Origin: Roseicitreum antarcticum
Lineage (GTDB): Bacteria > Pseudomonadota > Alphaproteobacteria > Rhodobacterales > Rhodobacteraceae
Reading direction: 5' to 3'
Length of the DNA: 64,000 bases
Assembly (NCBI RefSeq): GCF_014681765.1
Contig: NZ_CP061498.1
Span: 1,116,001 to 1,180,000, forward strand
In this document: positions 1-8,762 of the stretch, one piece after another
Layout of the letters: every line of letters begins with the position of its first letter
Numbering within the stretch: the first letter of the stretch is position 1
Program-made: the position numbers and the translations under genes
Notes under the pieces: model-generated
What the model saw: the letters and a program-made list of their open reading frames with translations, nothing else
What the model was told of the DNA's origin: nothing
Database searches by the model: none

Positions 1-2
1 AA

Positions 3-314
3 GTCGCGGCAATCGCAAACTCGGTCCGCAAGCGGATGGAAGCGCGCGACGTGATCACCCCCGACCAGATCGAGATTTTCTACACCTCGGACACTTTCCC
101 GACCACAGGCTACGGCGTGGCCCATAACCTGCACCCCGACCTTCAGGAAAAGATCGGCGAAGCATTCTTCAGCTTCGACTGGACCGGCACCACGATGGAA
201 ACCGAATTCCAGAATTCAGGCGAGGCACAGTTCATCCCGATCACCTACCAGGAATACTGGTCCGTGATCCGTGAGATCGACGCCGCAATGGGTGTGGAAT
301 ACACCTGCAACTGA
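3..314 (+). CDS. phnD: Phosphonate/phosphite ABC transporter substrate-binding protein, C-terminal part
   Basis: This is the last 103 codons of a gene that begins before the window. The visible part carries the typical PhnD C-terminal lobe, with a YTSDTFPTTGYG stretch followed by an amphipathic helix (LHPDLQEKIGEAFF). PhnD-type proteins are periplasmic receptors that deliver phosphonates or phosphite to the PhnC/PhnE importer. The genes that follow, phnC, phnE and phnE, make the assignment firm. Ligand preference (alkylphosphonate, 2-aminoethylphosphonate or phosphite) cannot be told from this fragment. No C-P lyase genes are visible here. Confidence 0.9.
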   Translation, partial: VAAIANSVRKRMEARDVITPDQIEIFYTSDTFPTTGYGVAHNLHPDLQEKIGEAFFSFDWTGTTMETEFQNSGEAQFIPITYQEYWSVIREIDAAMGVEYTCN

Positions 315-339
315 GCGCTGACATTTCGGCAATGAATAT

Positions 340-365
340 GCAGGCGGGGCGCTGGCCCCGCCTGC
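340..365 (+). terminator. Intercistronic stem-loop between phnD and phnC
   Basis: An 11-bp perfect stem (GCAGGCGGGGC / GCCCCGCCTGC) with a GCTG loop is followed by only three T residues. It probably acts as a leaky terminator or as a barrier to 3' exonucleases. Either would give more receptor than permease, as is common for ABC importers whose binding-protein gene comes first. Confidence 0.65.
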
Positions 366-397
366 TTTCATGACTTCAAACCGCGGAGCGACCAGCC

Positions 398-1225
398 ATG
401 CTGAGTGTCCAGAAGCTTACAAAAACTTATAAGACCGGCGACAAGGCATTGACCGATGTCAGCTTTGACGTGGCCAAGGGGCAGGTGGTCGGCCTGATCG
501 GCCCTTCCGGCGCAGGCAAATCCACCCTGATCCGCTGCATCAACCGGCTGGTCGAACCCTCCAGCGGCAAGGTGCTGCTGAACGACACCGATCTGGTGAA
601 GCTGGGCACCGGCGATCTGCGCCGCGCCCGCCGCCGCATCGGCATGATCTTTCAGGAATACGCGCTGGTCGAACGGCTGACAGTGATGGAGAACGTGCTG
701 TCCGGGCGTCTGGGCTATGTCTCTTTCTGGCGGTCGTTCACGCGCAAGTTTCCCGGCGCGGACATCGCCAAGGCGTATCGCCTGCTGGACCGCGTGGGCC
801 TGTCGGCGCATGTGGACAAACGCGCCGATGCGCTGTCGGGTGGCCAACGGCAGCGGGTGGGCATTGCCCGCGCGCTGGAGCAAGACCCCGAACTGTTGCT
901 GATCGACGAACCCACGGCCAGCCTCGACCCCAAGACCAGCCGCCAGATCATGCGTCTGATCGTGGAAATCTGCCGCGAGCAGGAATTGCCAGCGATCATC
1001 AATATCCATGACGTGGTGCTGGCCCAACAATTCACCGACCGCATTATCGGCCTGCAAGCCGGGAAAGTGGTGTTCGACGGCCCGCCCTCGGGCCTGACCG
1101 AGGACGTGCTGACCCAGATCTACGGCGCCGAGGATTGGACCGCCATGCGCAAGGGCAATGCCGAGGATGAGGCCGCGCAGGCCGAAGCCGAAGCAGAGGC
1201 TACCAAAATGTTGCGTGCGCTATGA
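398..1225 (+). CDS. phnC: Phosphonate ABC transporter ATP-binding protein PhnC
   Basis: This 275-residue ABC ATPase energises phosphonate or phosphite import at the cytoplasmic membrane. The Walker A motif GPSGAGKST lies near residue 35, the signature [15 protein letters not shown] near residue 148, and Walker B ([13 protein letters not shown]) just after it. Its length and the closing Ala/Glu-rich tail fit PhnC, the tail being a little longer than usual. It follows phnD by about 80 bp and overlaps the first phnE by 4 bp (ATGA), so translation is coupled. Confidence 0.95.
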   Translation: MLSVQKLTKTYKTGDKALTDVSFDVAKGQVVGLIGPSGAGKSTLIRCINRLVEPSSGKVLLNDTDLVKLGTGDLRRARRRIGMIFQEYALVERLTVMENVLSGRLGYVSFWRSFTRKFPGADIAKAYRLLDRVGLSAHVDKRADALSGGQRQRVGIARALEQDPELLLIDEPTASLDPKTSRQIMRLIVEICREQELPAIINIHDVVLAQQFTDRIIGLQAGKVVFDGPPSGLTEDVLTQIYGAEDWTAMRKGNAEDEAAQAEAEAEATKMLRAL

Positions 1226-2028
1226 CTCAAGCCGATTTCCCCACCACCTGGCGCCGCCCGCCGCAACTGATCAAGACGCGGCAATGGCGCATCATCCTGA
1301 CCATCAGCGTCATGGTGTACCTGTTTCTCGCCATCAGCTCGGTCGAGATTGACTGGCAGCGGATGCTCATCGGGGTCGAGCGCGGTCAACGTTTTGTCGC
1401 GGGCTTCCTGCAACCCGATTTCACGTCGCGCTGGCGCGACATCTCAGCCGGGCTGATCGAAAGCCTGACGATGACCTTCACCTCGACCATCGTGGGGATC
1501 ATCATTTCGGTCCCCATCGGCATCGGGGCGGCGCGCAACCTGGCACCGCGCTGGATCTACATGATCTGCCGGGGAATCATCGCCACCAGCCGCGCCTTGC
1601 AAGAAATCATCGTGGCGATCTTCTTCGTGGCGCTCTTTGGCTTCGGGGCCTTCGCGGGTTTCTTGACGCTGGCCTTCGCCACCATCGGCTTCATCGGCAA
1701 GCTGCTGGCCGAGGATATTGAGGATATCGACGAGGCGCAGGCCGAAGCGATCCGCGCCACCGGCGGCAGTTGGCTGCAACTGGTGAACTATGCGGTGCAG
1801 CCGCAGGTCATGCCGCGCCTGATCGGGCTGTCGCTCTACCGGTTCGACATCAACTTCCGCGAATCTGCCGTGATCGGCATTGTGGGCGCAGGCGGGATCG
1901 GTGCCACGCTGAACACTTCGTTGTCGCGCTACGAATATGACAGCGCGGGCGCGATCCTGATCATCATCATCGGCATTGTCATGCTGTCCGAATACCTGTC
2001 GGGCCATCTGCGGAGGTTTGTGAATTGA
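1222..2028 (+). CDS. phnE: Phosphonate ABC transporter permease PhnE (first copy)
   Basis: This 268-residue inner-membrane permease has about six hydrophobic segments. It carries the permease coupling (EAA-type) region around [24 protein letters not shown], with the conserved [17 protein letters not shown] block after it. It pairs with the second PhnE to form the heterodimeric channel driven by PhnC. Start and stop overlap both neighbours by 4 bp. Confidence 0.94.
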   Translation: MTQADFPTTWRRPPQLIKTRQWRIILTISVMVYLFLAISSVEIDWQRMLIGVERGQRFVAGFLQPDFTSRWRDISAGLIESLTMTFTSTIVGIIISVPIGIGAARNLAPRWIYMICRGIIATSRALQEIIVAIFFVALFGFGAFAGFLTLAFATIGFIGKLLAEDIEDIDEAQAEAIRATGGSWLQLVNYAVQPQVMPRLIGLSLYRFDINFRESAVIGIVGAGGIGATLNTSLSRYEYDSAGAILIIIIGIVMLSEYLSGHLRRFVN

Positions 2029-2831
2029 CCGTATCGGATACAAACGTCTGGCGGCACCGCACGCCGCGCACGCAGTTGGGCATGTTCATGTTCTGGCTGA
2101 TCATCGTGGCGCTGTTCGTGTTTTGCTGGAACATGATGACGGAACGCACCATGTGGGTGTTCGTCTATGACGCGCCCACTGCGGCGGCCGATCTGGCCAG
2201 CCGCGCCTGGCCGCCGCGGTGGTCCTACATGAGCCAGCTTTGGGCACCGCTGTGGGATACGATCAACATCGCCACGCTTGGCACGCTTCTGGGGATCATC
2301 ATGGCGGTGCCGCTGGCCTTTCTGGCGGCCAGCAACACCACACCGTCACGGCTGATCCTGCGGCCCTTCGCGCTGTTTTGCATTGTGGCGACTCGGTCGA
2401 TCAACTCGCTCATCTGGGCGCTTTTGCTGGTGTCGATCCTGGGGCCGGGGCTGTTGGCGGGAATATTGGCCATCGCCTTCAGATCCATCGGGTTTATCGG
2501 CAAGCTGCTGTACGAGGCGATCGAAGAAACCGATATCAACCAGGTCGAGGCGATCACCGCCACCGGCGCGTCGCAGGGCCAGATCCTGAACTACGGGATC
2601 GTGCCGCAGGTCATGCCCGCGTTCTATGGCATCAGCGTCTTTCGCTGGGACATCAATATCCGCGAAAGCGCCATTCTGGGCCTTGTCGGCGCGGGCGGCA
2701 TCGGGGCGCAGTTGCAGGCCAGCCTGAACGTGCTGGCCTGGCCGCAGGTGCTGCTGATCATCCTGGTGATCCTGGCCACCGTGGTGTTGAGCGAGTGGGT
2801 TTCGGCCAAGGTACGCCACGCGATCATCTGA
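2025..2831 (+). CDS. phnE: Phosphonate ABC transporter permease PhnE (second copy)
   Basis: This second PhnE-type permease, 268 residues, has the same layout as the first: hydrophobic segments, an EAITATGASQGQILNYGIVPQVMP coupling helix and an [17 protein letters not shown] block. The start appears to be TTG at 2025, overlapping the preceding stop in TTGA; the next in-frame ATG would remove conserved sequence. Two adjacent phnE genes are common in Rhodobacterales. The operon ends at a strong stem-loop just downstream. Confidence 0.93.
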   Translation: MTVSDTNVWRHRTPRTQLGMFMFWLIIVALFVFCWNMMTERTMWVFVYDAPTAAADLASRAWPPRWSYMSQLWAPLWDTINIATLGTLLGIIMAVPLAFLAASNTTPSRLILRPFALFCIVATRSINSLIWALLLVSILGPGLLAGILAIAFRSIGFIGKLLYEAIEETDINQVEAITATGASQGQILNYGIVPQVMPAFYGISVFRWDINIRESAILGLVGAGGIGAQLQASLNVLAWPQVLLIILVILATVVLSEWVSAKVRHAII

Positions 2832-2849
2832 GAAGAAGCACAATTGCGC

Positions 2850-2888
2850 CCGGCCCTCCTGATCCGATCAGGAGGGCCGGCTGCGTTT
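2850..2888 (+). terminator. Terminator of the phn operon
   Basis: A 14-bp perfect stem (CCGGCCCTCCTGAT and its complement, 2850-2863 and 2867-2880) closes a CCG loop and is followed by CTGCGTTTT. It lies 18 bp after the second phnE stop, between convergent genes. It could also stop purEK transcription from the other side. Confidence 0.85.
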
Positions 2889-2932
2889 TGAAGCGAGGAA
2901 GTTGCAGGGGGGCTGGCGGCGTTACGCGGGGC

Positions 2933-4015
2933 TTACCCCTTCGCGGCGACGATCCGGTTGGCATGGCCCATCTTGCGACCTGCGCGGCGTTCGGGCTTGC
3001 CGTAAAGGTGCAGCGCCACATTGGCCTCGCGCGCCAGCGCTGGAACCCGGTCCATGTCGTCGCCAATCAGGTTTTCCATCACGACATCGGCATAGCGCCC
3101 GCCGTCGCCCAGCGGCCAGCCCGCCACGGCGCGGATATGCTGTTCAAACTGATCCACCGCGCAGCCATTCTGCGTCCAGTGGCCCGAATTATGGACGCGC
3201 GGCGCGATCTCATTCACGATCAGCCCACGCGACGTAACGAACAGCTCCACCCCCATGACGCCGACATAGTCCAGCGCATTGGCGATGCGGCCCGCAAGGA
3301 TCACCGCATCGGTGCGCTGCGCCGTGCTCAGCCGCGCGGGCACCGTCGTGGTGCGCAGGATGCCGCCATCATGCACATTCTCGCCCGGGTCATAGCACGC
3401 GACTTCGCCGTTCAGCCCCCGCGCCACGATCACCGACACCTCATGGCTGAATGAGATAAACCCCTCCAGCACTGCGGGCGCGTCCGCCATCGCGGCCCAC
3501 GCATCCGGGGCATCCGCGGCATCCATGATCCGCGCCTGCCCCTTGCCGTCATAACCCATGCGGCGGGTTTTCAAGATGCCCGGCGCGGGGATGCTGTCCA
3601 ATGCGGCATTCAGGTCATCGAGGCTGTTCACCGGGGCAAAAGGCGCAACGCTGAGGCCAAGGCCGTGCAAAAACTCCTTCTCGGTCACTCTGTCCTGGCT
3701 GACCGCCAGCGCAAGGCGGCCCGGGCGGATGGGGCGCAGGGGGTCGAGCAGGTCCAGCGTGGCGGTCGGGATATTCTCGAATTCATACGTAATCACGTCC
3801 ACGGCGGCGGCAAAGGCGCGCAGCGCGACGGTGTCATCCCATGCCGCCGTGGTGACCTTCGCCGCCACCTCCCCCGCCGGGGGCTGGGGGCTCGGGTCGT
3901 AGATGTGCGCGCGCAGACCCAGCCGACTGGCCGCAACCGACAGCATCCGGCCCAGTTGCCCGCCGCCCAGGATGCCGATGGTGGCACCCGTCTGCAGGGG
4001 AGTTGCTTCAGTCAT
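2933..4015 (-). CDS. purK: 5-(carboxyamino)imidazole ribonucleotide synthase PurK
   Basis: PurK makes N5-CAIR from AIR, bicarbonate and ATP in de novo purine synthesis. The 360-residue product opens with [14 protein letters not shown], the ATP-grasp family dinucleotide-like loop, and carries ATP-grasp motifs such as [10 protein letters not shown] and [16 protein letters not shown] chose the ATG at 4015 because conserved sequence begins there; the longer reading frame to 4090 only runs back into purE. The start overlaps the end of purE by 8 bp, as expected for a purEK operon. Confidence 0.95.
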   Translation of the reverse strand: MTEATPLQTGATIGILGGGQLGRMLSVAASRLGLRAHIYDPSPQPPAGEVAAKVTTAAWDDTVALRAFAAAVDVITYEFENIPTATLDLLDPLRPIRPGRLALAVSQDRVTEKEFLHGLGLSVAPFAPVNSLDDLNAALDSIPAPGILKTRRMGYDGKGQARIMDAADAPDAWAAMADAPAVLEGFISFSHEVSVIVARGLNGEVACYDPGENVHDGGILRTTTVPARLSTAQRTDAVILAGRIANALDYVGVMGVELFVTSRGLIVNEIAPRVHNSGHWTQNGCAVDQFEQHIRAVAGWPLGDGGRYADVVMENLIGDDMDRVPALAREANVALHLYGKPERRAGRKMGHANRIVAAKG

Positions 4016-4496
4016 CGACAGGCTCCTCGGGGATCGAGGCTGACAGGTCAGCGCGCCACTGGTCCAGCCTTGCGGCAAGCGCGGGGTCATTCAGCGCCAG
4101 AATTCCGGCGGCCATCAGCCCGGCATTGGCCGCCCCCGCCGCCCCGATCGCCATGGTCGCCACCGGAAAGCCGCGCGGCATTTGCAAAATGGAATACAGG
4201 CTGTCCACACCAGAAAGCGCGCGGGTCTGCACTGGCACACCGATCACTGGCACGCGGGTTTTTGACGCCATCATGCCAGGCAGATGCGCCGCACCGCCCG
4301 CGCCCGCAATGATGACCTGAAGGCCGCGTTCGACCGCCGTCTTGCCATACTCCCACAGCCTGTCCGGCGTGCGATGGGCCGACACGATCCGGGTCTCATA
4401 CGCCACGCCAAGCGCATCAAGCATTTGCGCCGCCTCGGTCATGGTGGGCCAGTCCGACTGACTGCCCATGATGATGCCGACCTTGATCGCTGTCAT
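4008..4496 (-). CDS. purE: 5-(carboxyamino)imidazole ribonucleotide mutase PurE (class I)
   Basis: PurE converts N5-CAIR to CAIR, the next step after PurK. The 162-residue length and the motifs GSQSDW (residues 11-16) and SAHRTP are those of class I Pur[12 protein letters not shown] completes the active site around the carboxylated imidazole. It is first in a two-gene operon with purK. Confidence 0.96.
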   Translation of the reverse strand: MTAIKVGIIMGSQSDWPTMTEAAQMLDALGVAYETRIVSAHRTPDRLWEYGKTAVERGLQVIIAGAGGAAHLPGMMASKTRVPVIGVPVQTRALSGVDSLYSILQMPRGFPVATMAIGAAGAANAGLMAAGILALNDPALAARLDQWRADLSASIPEEPVDD

Positions 4497-4609
4497 ACTA
4501 TCCCCGCCCCCGTTTGCGCTGCACCGTTTTGCGGTTTTCTATACTGCGGCGCCTTGCGGGTGCAATGGTGCGGCAGAGCAATTGGCTCCCATGGGGCAGG
4601 CACCCCGCA

Positions 4610-4828
4610 CTACGCGATGATATCGGGCGTCAACTCATCCTCGATCCGGGCAATTGCATCTTTCAACGCCAGCTTTTGCTTCTTCAGCCGCTTGATCGCC
4701 AACTGATCGGCGGAATCCTTTAGCTGAAGGGCTGCGATCGCATCGTCCAGATCCCGGTGCTGGCGGCGCAGCACTTCCAGCTTCACACGCAATACCTCAA
4801 TGTGGTTCAGTTCCATCGGGGCATTCAT
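4610..4828 (-). CDS. YdcH/DUF465 family small coiled-coil protein
   Basis: This is a 72-residue, charged, helical protein with heptad-like Leu spacing (IEVLRVKLEVLRRQHRDLDDAI) and a KRLKKQKLALKD segment, characteristic of the YdcH/DUF465 family. No biochemical role is established for the family. A second Met at residue 5 (4816) is an alternative start. It lies just upstream of purEK on the same strand but about 110 bp away. Confidence 0.85.
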   Translation of the reverse strand: MNAPMELNHIEVLRVKLEVLRRQHRDLDDAIAALQLKDSADQLAIKRLKKQKLALKDAIARIEDELTPDIIA

Positions 4829-4942
4829 TCCGGGGCGACTCGCTTATCGGGGACGGGGGTTCAGACTACCCGGTTTGGTCGCAAACGCAAAGCCCCGGTG
4901 GCGGCAATCGGGCACCCGGCGGCACCGGGCCCAAAGGCAAGT

Positions 4943-4970
4943 CTTGCATGCCGCGCCCTGCCCCCCATAT
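4943..4970 (+). promoter_or_regulatory. RpoH (sigma-32)-type promoter for hsp20
   Basis: CTTGCAT at 4943-4949, a 13-bp spacer and CCCCATAT at 4963-4970 match the heat-shock sigma consensus (CTTGAAA, 13-15 bp, CCCCATNT). The site lies about 70 bp before the hsp20 start codon. It explains heat induction of the small heat-shock gene. Confidence 0.7.
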
Positions 4971-5036
4971 AATATTGCAGGGTCGCCCGAAGCGGGGCCC
5001 GTCGCAACGTCGCTTACAGCTAAAAGGGCTTGCCAC

Positions 5037-5450
5037 ATGACGAAACTCGGCTTTCCATCCCACCCCATGCTGCTGGGTTTTGACCAGTTGGAGCGGTTAT
5101 TGGAGCGGACGACCCGCGCCGCACCCGACGGCTATCCGCCGTTCAACATCGAACAATGCGACGCAAATTCCTATCGTATCACGCTGGCGGTAGCTGGGTT
5201 TGACGAATCCGATTTGGCGATTACCATAGAAGAGAGCCAATTGATGGTACGCGGTCAGCACCCCACCCCGGATGAAAGCCGGGTTTTCTTGCACAGGGGC
5301 ATCGCCGCGCGGCAATTCCAACGCGGTTTCGCGCTCGGCGAAGGTGTAGAGGTCGCACGGGCCGCACTGTCCGACGGATTGCTGCATATCGACCTGACGC
5401 GCGCGATCCCCGAAACGGTGGTGAAAACCATCCCGATCACCCGCGCCTGA
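5037..5450 (+). CDS. Hsp20/alpha-crystallin family small heat-shock protein
   Basis: This 137-residue IbpA-like chaperone holds unfolding proteins in a refoldable state. It has a short N-terminal arm (MLLGFDQLERLLERT) and an alpha-crystallin domain from about residue 35: YPPFNIEQCDANSYRITLAVAGF, then FQRGFALGEGVEV and SDGLLHIDL. It ends with a Pro/Ile-rich tail (KTIPI) resembling the I-x-I oligomerisation motif. I chose the ATG at 5037 because the family begins there; earlier codons of the open frame lie in the promoter. A DUF1150 gene follows. Confidence 0.93.
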   Translation: MTKLGFPSHPMLLGFDQLERLLERTTRAAPDGYPPFNIEQCDANSYRITLAVAGFDESDLAITIEESQLMVRGQHPTPDESRVFLHRGIAARQFQRGFALGEGVEVARAALSDGLLHIDLTRAIPETVVKTIPITRA

Positions 5451-5517
5451 CGGGTTCACGGAAGTCCGGCGGGCCATGATCGGCCGCCCGGGTTCACAGA
5501 TGAAAGAGAGGCTGAGC

Positions 5518-5748
5518 ATGGATTCCAAAGCAACAGCGAATGACGCAACCGCCAAAGACCCCACGGTCTACATCCGCCCGGTAGACGTGGCTGATCTGCC
5601 CGATGAGGTGCAGGAACAACTGGGCACGGCGGGCCGCATCTATGCCCTTCACGATACCGATGGAGAGCGTTTGGCGCTGGTCGGCGACCGCACGCTGGCC
5701 TTCGTGCTGGCCCGTCAGAACGATTTCGCGCCGGTCAGCGTGCATTGA
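5518..5748 (+). CDS. DUF1150 family protein
   Basis: This is a 76-residue protein of the DUF1150 family, which regularly follows hsp20 in Rhodobacterales. The core YALHDTDGERLALVGDRTLAFVLARQNDF is the recognisable part. The ATG at 5518 is preferred over the one at 5476 because AGAGAGG sits just upstream and conserved sequence starts soon after. Function is unknown; position suggests co-expression with Hsp20 under heat stress. Confidence 0.85.
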   Translation: MDSKATANDATAKDPTVYIRPVDVADLPDEVQEQLGTAGRIYALHDTDGERLALVGDRTLAFVLARQNDFAPVSVH

Positions 5749-6077
5749 ACTGACAACGTGCTCCGGACCCAAAAGCTGTGATTTCAACAAATACAGGGGC
5801 GGCACCGCCCGCCTCTGCGACGTGAAGCGCCAGAATCTGAGTGAAAACGCCATGGCGCATGCAGATCAGACTTGGCTGCTACCGCAGGTGAACGTTGCAG
5901 TAAGCTGCCGTCCGCCGACGGGATAATATCTCCAAATCGTCGGCGCATAAACGCGGGTTGCGGCGTTCAGGCCCAATCAGGCCAGCAATCGGCAATATGG
6001 TGGATCTGGCGGTTTTGCCATAGGCCTATCCCGCGCTTGCATCAGCAGCCCAATGGCATGCGCGGGGTCCCACCGCC
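5749..6077. other. Intergenic region without recognisable gene
   Basis: These 329 bp lie between two convergent genes. Apart from a small GGGCGG-CA-CCGCCC hairpin at 5797-5810, which could help terminate the hsp20/DUF1150 transcript, I see no gene, repeat or RNA here. Confidence 0.5.
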
Positions 6078-6653
6078 TCAGCGCGACAAGATCAGTCGAT
6101 TACCCGCGATCTCGATCCGGGCGAAGCGTTGCAGATAGCCCATGCCCAGCAGCGACTCGCGCATTTCCCCCTCATTCACCACGGCGCTGACGCGACGATC
6201 CTCAAACGGGCCGACAACCACATGATCCAGCGTCACCCGGGCCAACCCGACCTCGCCATTCGCAGTGCGCGCCCGGCCCAGATAGGCCAGCCGGTCGGGG
6301 TTGAGGCCGACGCGTTGCGCGTCTTGTTGGCTCAGCACCAGATCGGTCGCGCCGGTATCGACCACAAACCGCACCTCGGCATCATTGATCATCACCGGCA
6401 AATAGAAATGGCCATCGGGGGCGCGCCGCACCTCGATCTGGCCACCATCGGTAGCGACCGAGAGCTGGCTGGTGGGGCGCATGTCTTGCCACAGGCCATA
6501 GCCCGCGACAGCGCCGACAAAGATTAGCCCCCAAAGGGCGGCCAGCCGCACCACCTGCCCCATCCGGTCGCGATGCGCGATCAAGAAGTAGCCACCGATC
6601 GCTGCGATCAGCAGCAACAGGAAGATGACCCTGGGCAGATTGTCCAAAACCAT
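6078..6653 (-). CDS. Membrane-anchored retropepsin-like aspartic protease
   Basis: This 191-residue protein has two N-terminal membrane segments (about residues 8-25 and 35-53). A clan-AA aspartic protease domain follows, with the catalytic motif FVVDTGATDLVLS and a C-terminal flap region ESLLGMGYLQRF. It resembles the TIGR02281 family of single-domain proteases that dimerise like retropepsins and face the periplasm. Substrate is unknown. It stands alone, divergent from the urease operon. Confidence 0.85.
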   Translation of the reverse strand: MVLDNLPRVIFLLLLIAAIGGYFLIAHRDRMGQVVRLAALWGLIFVGAVAGYGLWQDMRPTSQLSVATDGGQIEVRRAPDGHFYLPVMINDAEVRFVVDTGATDLVLSQQDAQRVGLNPDRLAYLGRARTANGEVGLARVTLDHVVVGPFEDRRVSAVVNEGEMRESLLGMGYLQRFARIEIAGNRLILSR

Positions 6654-6961
6654 GTGGATGTCCTTTCGTGCGCCATCTTCTTATGTAGGGCCGCCGTGCC
6701 GCGCTGTCAGTAGCCGCGCACAGAGTTTTGCACAGCAGGGTCGGCCTGCCCCCGCGTGCCGCGCACCAAACCTGTGTGCGGCAGGGCAAAGCCCCCAGGC
6801 GGGACCACACCAACCGATGCGCCATGCCCGTCCAATTTCTGCGCGTCCGCGTCAAATTTTGCACAATATTTCATCAAATCCGCGCCGTCGCGCATGTCGC
6901 GCGCGCCGCCGCCACACGAAACGCTTTATTCGACCGCAGCTTGCCAGATAAACACACAAAT
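6654..6961. other. Divergent upstream region of the protease gene and urease operon
   Basis: These 308 bp must contain the promoters for both directions. I see no convincing sigma-70 pair, NtrC box or riboswitch. Candidate ureD start codons lie at the right end. Confidence 0.4.
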
Positions 6962-7930
6962 ATGGAAACACGCTTGCACACCCCGCCCCGGGTCCAACCT
7001 CCGGCCGCGCCAGCGGCGATGGCACAGCTCAGCACAATCAAACCTGCCGATACCGAGGCGGTCCCCCACAAAACGAGCCCGGCCAAACCCGGGCCTGCAA
7101 TGCAGCGCGCGCGCGGACATGGGGCGATTGTCATGGGCTGTGACGCCGGGCGTCCGCAACTGCGCGACCTGATGCAGCGCGGCTGCGCCAAGGTGCTGCT
7201 GCCCCGGCGCAGCGGCAGTGCTGCACCCGAGGCCGTGTTCATCAATACCTCGGGCGGGCTGACGGGCGGCGATGTGATCGACTGGCAGGCCAGTGTCGAA
7301 GATGGCGCGCGCCTGACCTGCACCACGCAGGCGGCGGAACGGGTCTACAAAAGCCACTCGGGCCATGCGCAGGTCGCAACCCATCTGACCATTGGTGCAG
7401 GCGCGGTCTTGGACTGGCTGCCGCAAGAAACCATCCTTTTCGATCAGGCAGCAATCTCGCGGCGGTTGACCGTCGACATGGCGGCAGATGCGACGTTGAC
7501 CTTGTGCGAAATGGTGGTGCTGGGTCGCGGGGCAATGGGCGAAGTCGCGATCTCGGGCCATCTGACCGACACGCGCCATATCACCCGCGACGGGCGGGTG
7601 ATTGTGCTTGACACCACGCGCGCCATGTTGCCCCTTTTGAACGGGCCGGGACGGGCGCTGCTGAGTGGCGCGCAGGCCATGGCCACGGTGATCTATGTCG
7701 CCCCCGATGCTGAAACCCGCCCCGCCCCCTTGCCACAGCGCGAAGGGGTCGAGGTTGGCAAATCGGCATGGGACGGCAAGATGATCGTGCGGTTTCTGGC
7801 CCATCGCCCCGAGGCATTGCGCAGTGCGCTGACCCGCTTTCTGTCCGACCTGCGCGGGGTCTCGCTGCCCCGCGTCTGGGCCACTGATATGCACTTGTCC
7901 GATCTGCCCCTTAACGAGAAGCCGACATGA
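6962..7930 (+). CDS. ureD: Urease accessory protein UreD
   Basis: UreD binds apo-urease and, with UreF and UreG, guides carbamylation and nickel insertion. Family motifs are [23 protein letters not shown] and a [10 protein letters not shown] segment. The start is uncertain: ATG at 6962 gives 322 residues, but the first ~45 residues are Pro/Ala-rich and not conserved, so ATG at 7019 or 7099 is possible. It overlaps ureA by 4 bp and heads the operon. Confidence 0.93.
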   Translation: METRLHTPPRVQPPAAPAAMAQLSTIKPADTEAVPHKTSPAKPGPAMQRARGHGAIVMGCDAGRPQLRDLMQRGCAKVLLPRRSGSAAPEAVFINTSGGLTGGDVIDWQASVEDGARLTCTTQAAERVYKSHSGHAQVATHLTIGAGAVLDWLPQETILFDQAAISRRLTVDMAADATLTLCEMVVLGRGAMGEVAISGHLTDTRHITRDGRVIVLDTTRAMLPLLNGPGRALLSGAQAMATVIYVAPDAETRPAPLPQREGVEVGKSAWDGKMIVRFLAHRPEALRSALTRFLSDLRGVSLPRVWATDMHLSDLPLNEKPT

Positions 7931-8229
7931 ACCTGACCCCTCGCGAAAAAGACAAATTGCTGATCAGCCTTGCCGCGATTGTCGCGCGCAACCGGCTGGA
8001 GCGTGGCGTGAAACTCAACCACCCCGAGGTGATCGCGCTGGTCACCGACTACGTGGTCGAAGGCGCACGCGACGGTCGCCGTGTCGCCGATCTGATGTCG
8101 GCGGCGGGCAAGTTGATCCGGCGCGAGCAATGTATGGAGGGCATCGCCGAAATGATCCCCGACATTCAGGTCGAGGCAACATTTCCCGACGGCACCAAGC
8201 TGGTCACGGTGCATGAGCCGGTGCGTTGA
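7927..8229 (+). CDS. ureA: Urease gamma subunit UreA
   Basis: This 100-residue gamma subunit is the smallest part of the (UreABC)3 enzyme that hydrolyses urea to ammonia and carbamate. The family pattern is complete: [11 protein letters not shown] at the start, [21 protein letters not shown] in the middle, and [21 protein letters not shown] at the end. The length is exact for UreA. The start overlaps ureD by 4 bp. Confidence 0.98.
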   Translation: MNLTPREKDKLLISLAAIVARNRLERGVKLNHPEVIALVTDYVVEGARDGRRVADLMSAAGKLIRREQCMEGIAEMIPDIQVEATFPDGTKLVTVHEPVR

Positions 8230-8296
8230 AGCAATCCGCTGACCCGGCCCGCAGGCGCTGACAGATGATCCGCATCCCCGCAAGGAAGGCAACGAC

Positions 8297-8344
8297 ATGA
8301 TCCATGCCCCAACTCAGAACCGCCGCCACATGGTGCGCTCATGA
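8297..8344 (+). CDS. Possible 15-codon leader ORF before ureB
   Basis: A very short frame ([15 protein letters not shown]) has a good Shine-Dalgarno (AAGGAAGG, 8283-8289 region) 7-8 bp before its ATG. It ends in TGA overlapping the ureB ATG (ATGA). It may serve to deliver ribosomes to ureB, which itself has no clear Shine-Dalgarno. It may equally be chance. Confidence 0.35.
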   Translation: MIHAPTQNRRHMVRS

Positions 8345-8661
8345 CCGCCCAAAAGATGATCCCGGGCGAGGTTATTCCCGCCGAAGGACACCTGACGCTG
8401 AATGCGGGTGCCAAGGCCACGCGGATCACGGTCGCCAATACCGGCGACCGTCCCGTGCAGGTCGGCTCGCACTATCATTTCGCCGAGGCCAACCCCGCCC
8501 TGGACTTCGACCGCGCTGCCGCGCGCGGCCAGCGCCTCGACATCGCCGCCGGGACCGCTGTGCGCTTTGAACCCGGCCAGACCCGCGATGTGCAACTCGT
8601 GCCCTACGGTGGCGACCGGCGCGTGTTTGGCTTCAATCAAGATGTGATGGGGCCGCTTTAG
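8341..8661 (+). CDS. ureB: Urease beta subunit UreB
   Basis: This 106-residue beta subunit opens with [11 protein letters not shown] and has the family motifs [33 protein letters not shown] and GDRRVFGFN. It is encoded separately from UreA, as in most Proteobacteria, not fused. It follows ureA after 111 bp, most of which is a spacer with a small ORF ending at its start codon. Confidence 0.97.
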   Translation: MTAQKMIPGEVIPAEGHLTLNAGAKATRITVANTGDRPVQVGSHYHFAEANPALDFDRAAARGQRLDIAAGTAVRFEPGQTRDVQLVPYGGDRRVFGFNQDVMGPL

Positions 8662-8762
8662 GGCCAGACGCGCCCCGGCGCCACCTATACCCTGTCCTCT
8701 GCCCCCTGCCCGTGACCCGGGCATCATCTTCGCCCACACCCAGTATCAAGGGAACCGACCAG

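Noticed and set aside
2219-3454. A 411-codon plus-strand frame
   Set aside because: It shifts out of frame through phnE, crosses the operon terminator and continues antisense to purK.
5797-5810. Small hairpin after DUF1150 as a firm terminator
   Set aside because: The stem is only 6 bp and lacks a T run, so it is only mentioned in the intergenic entry.
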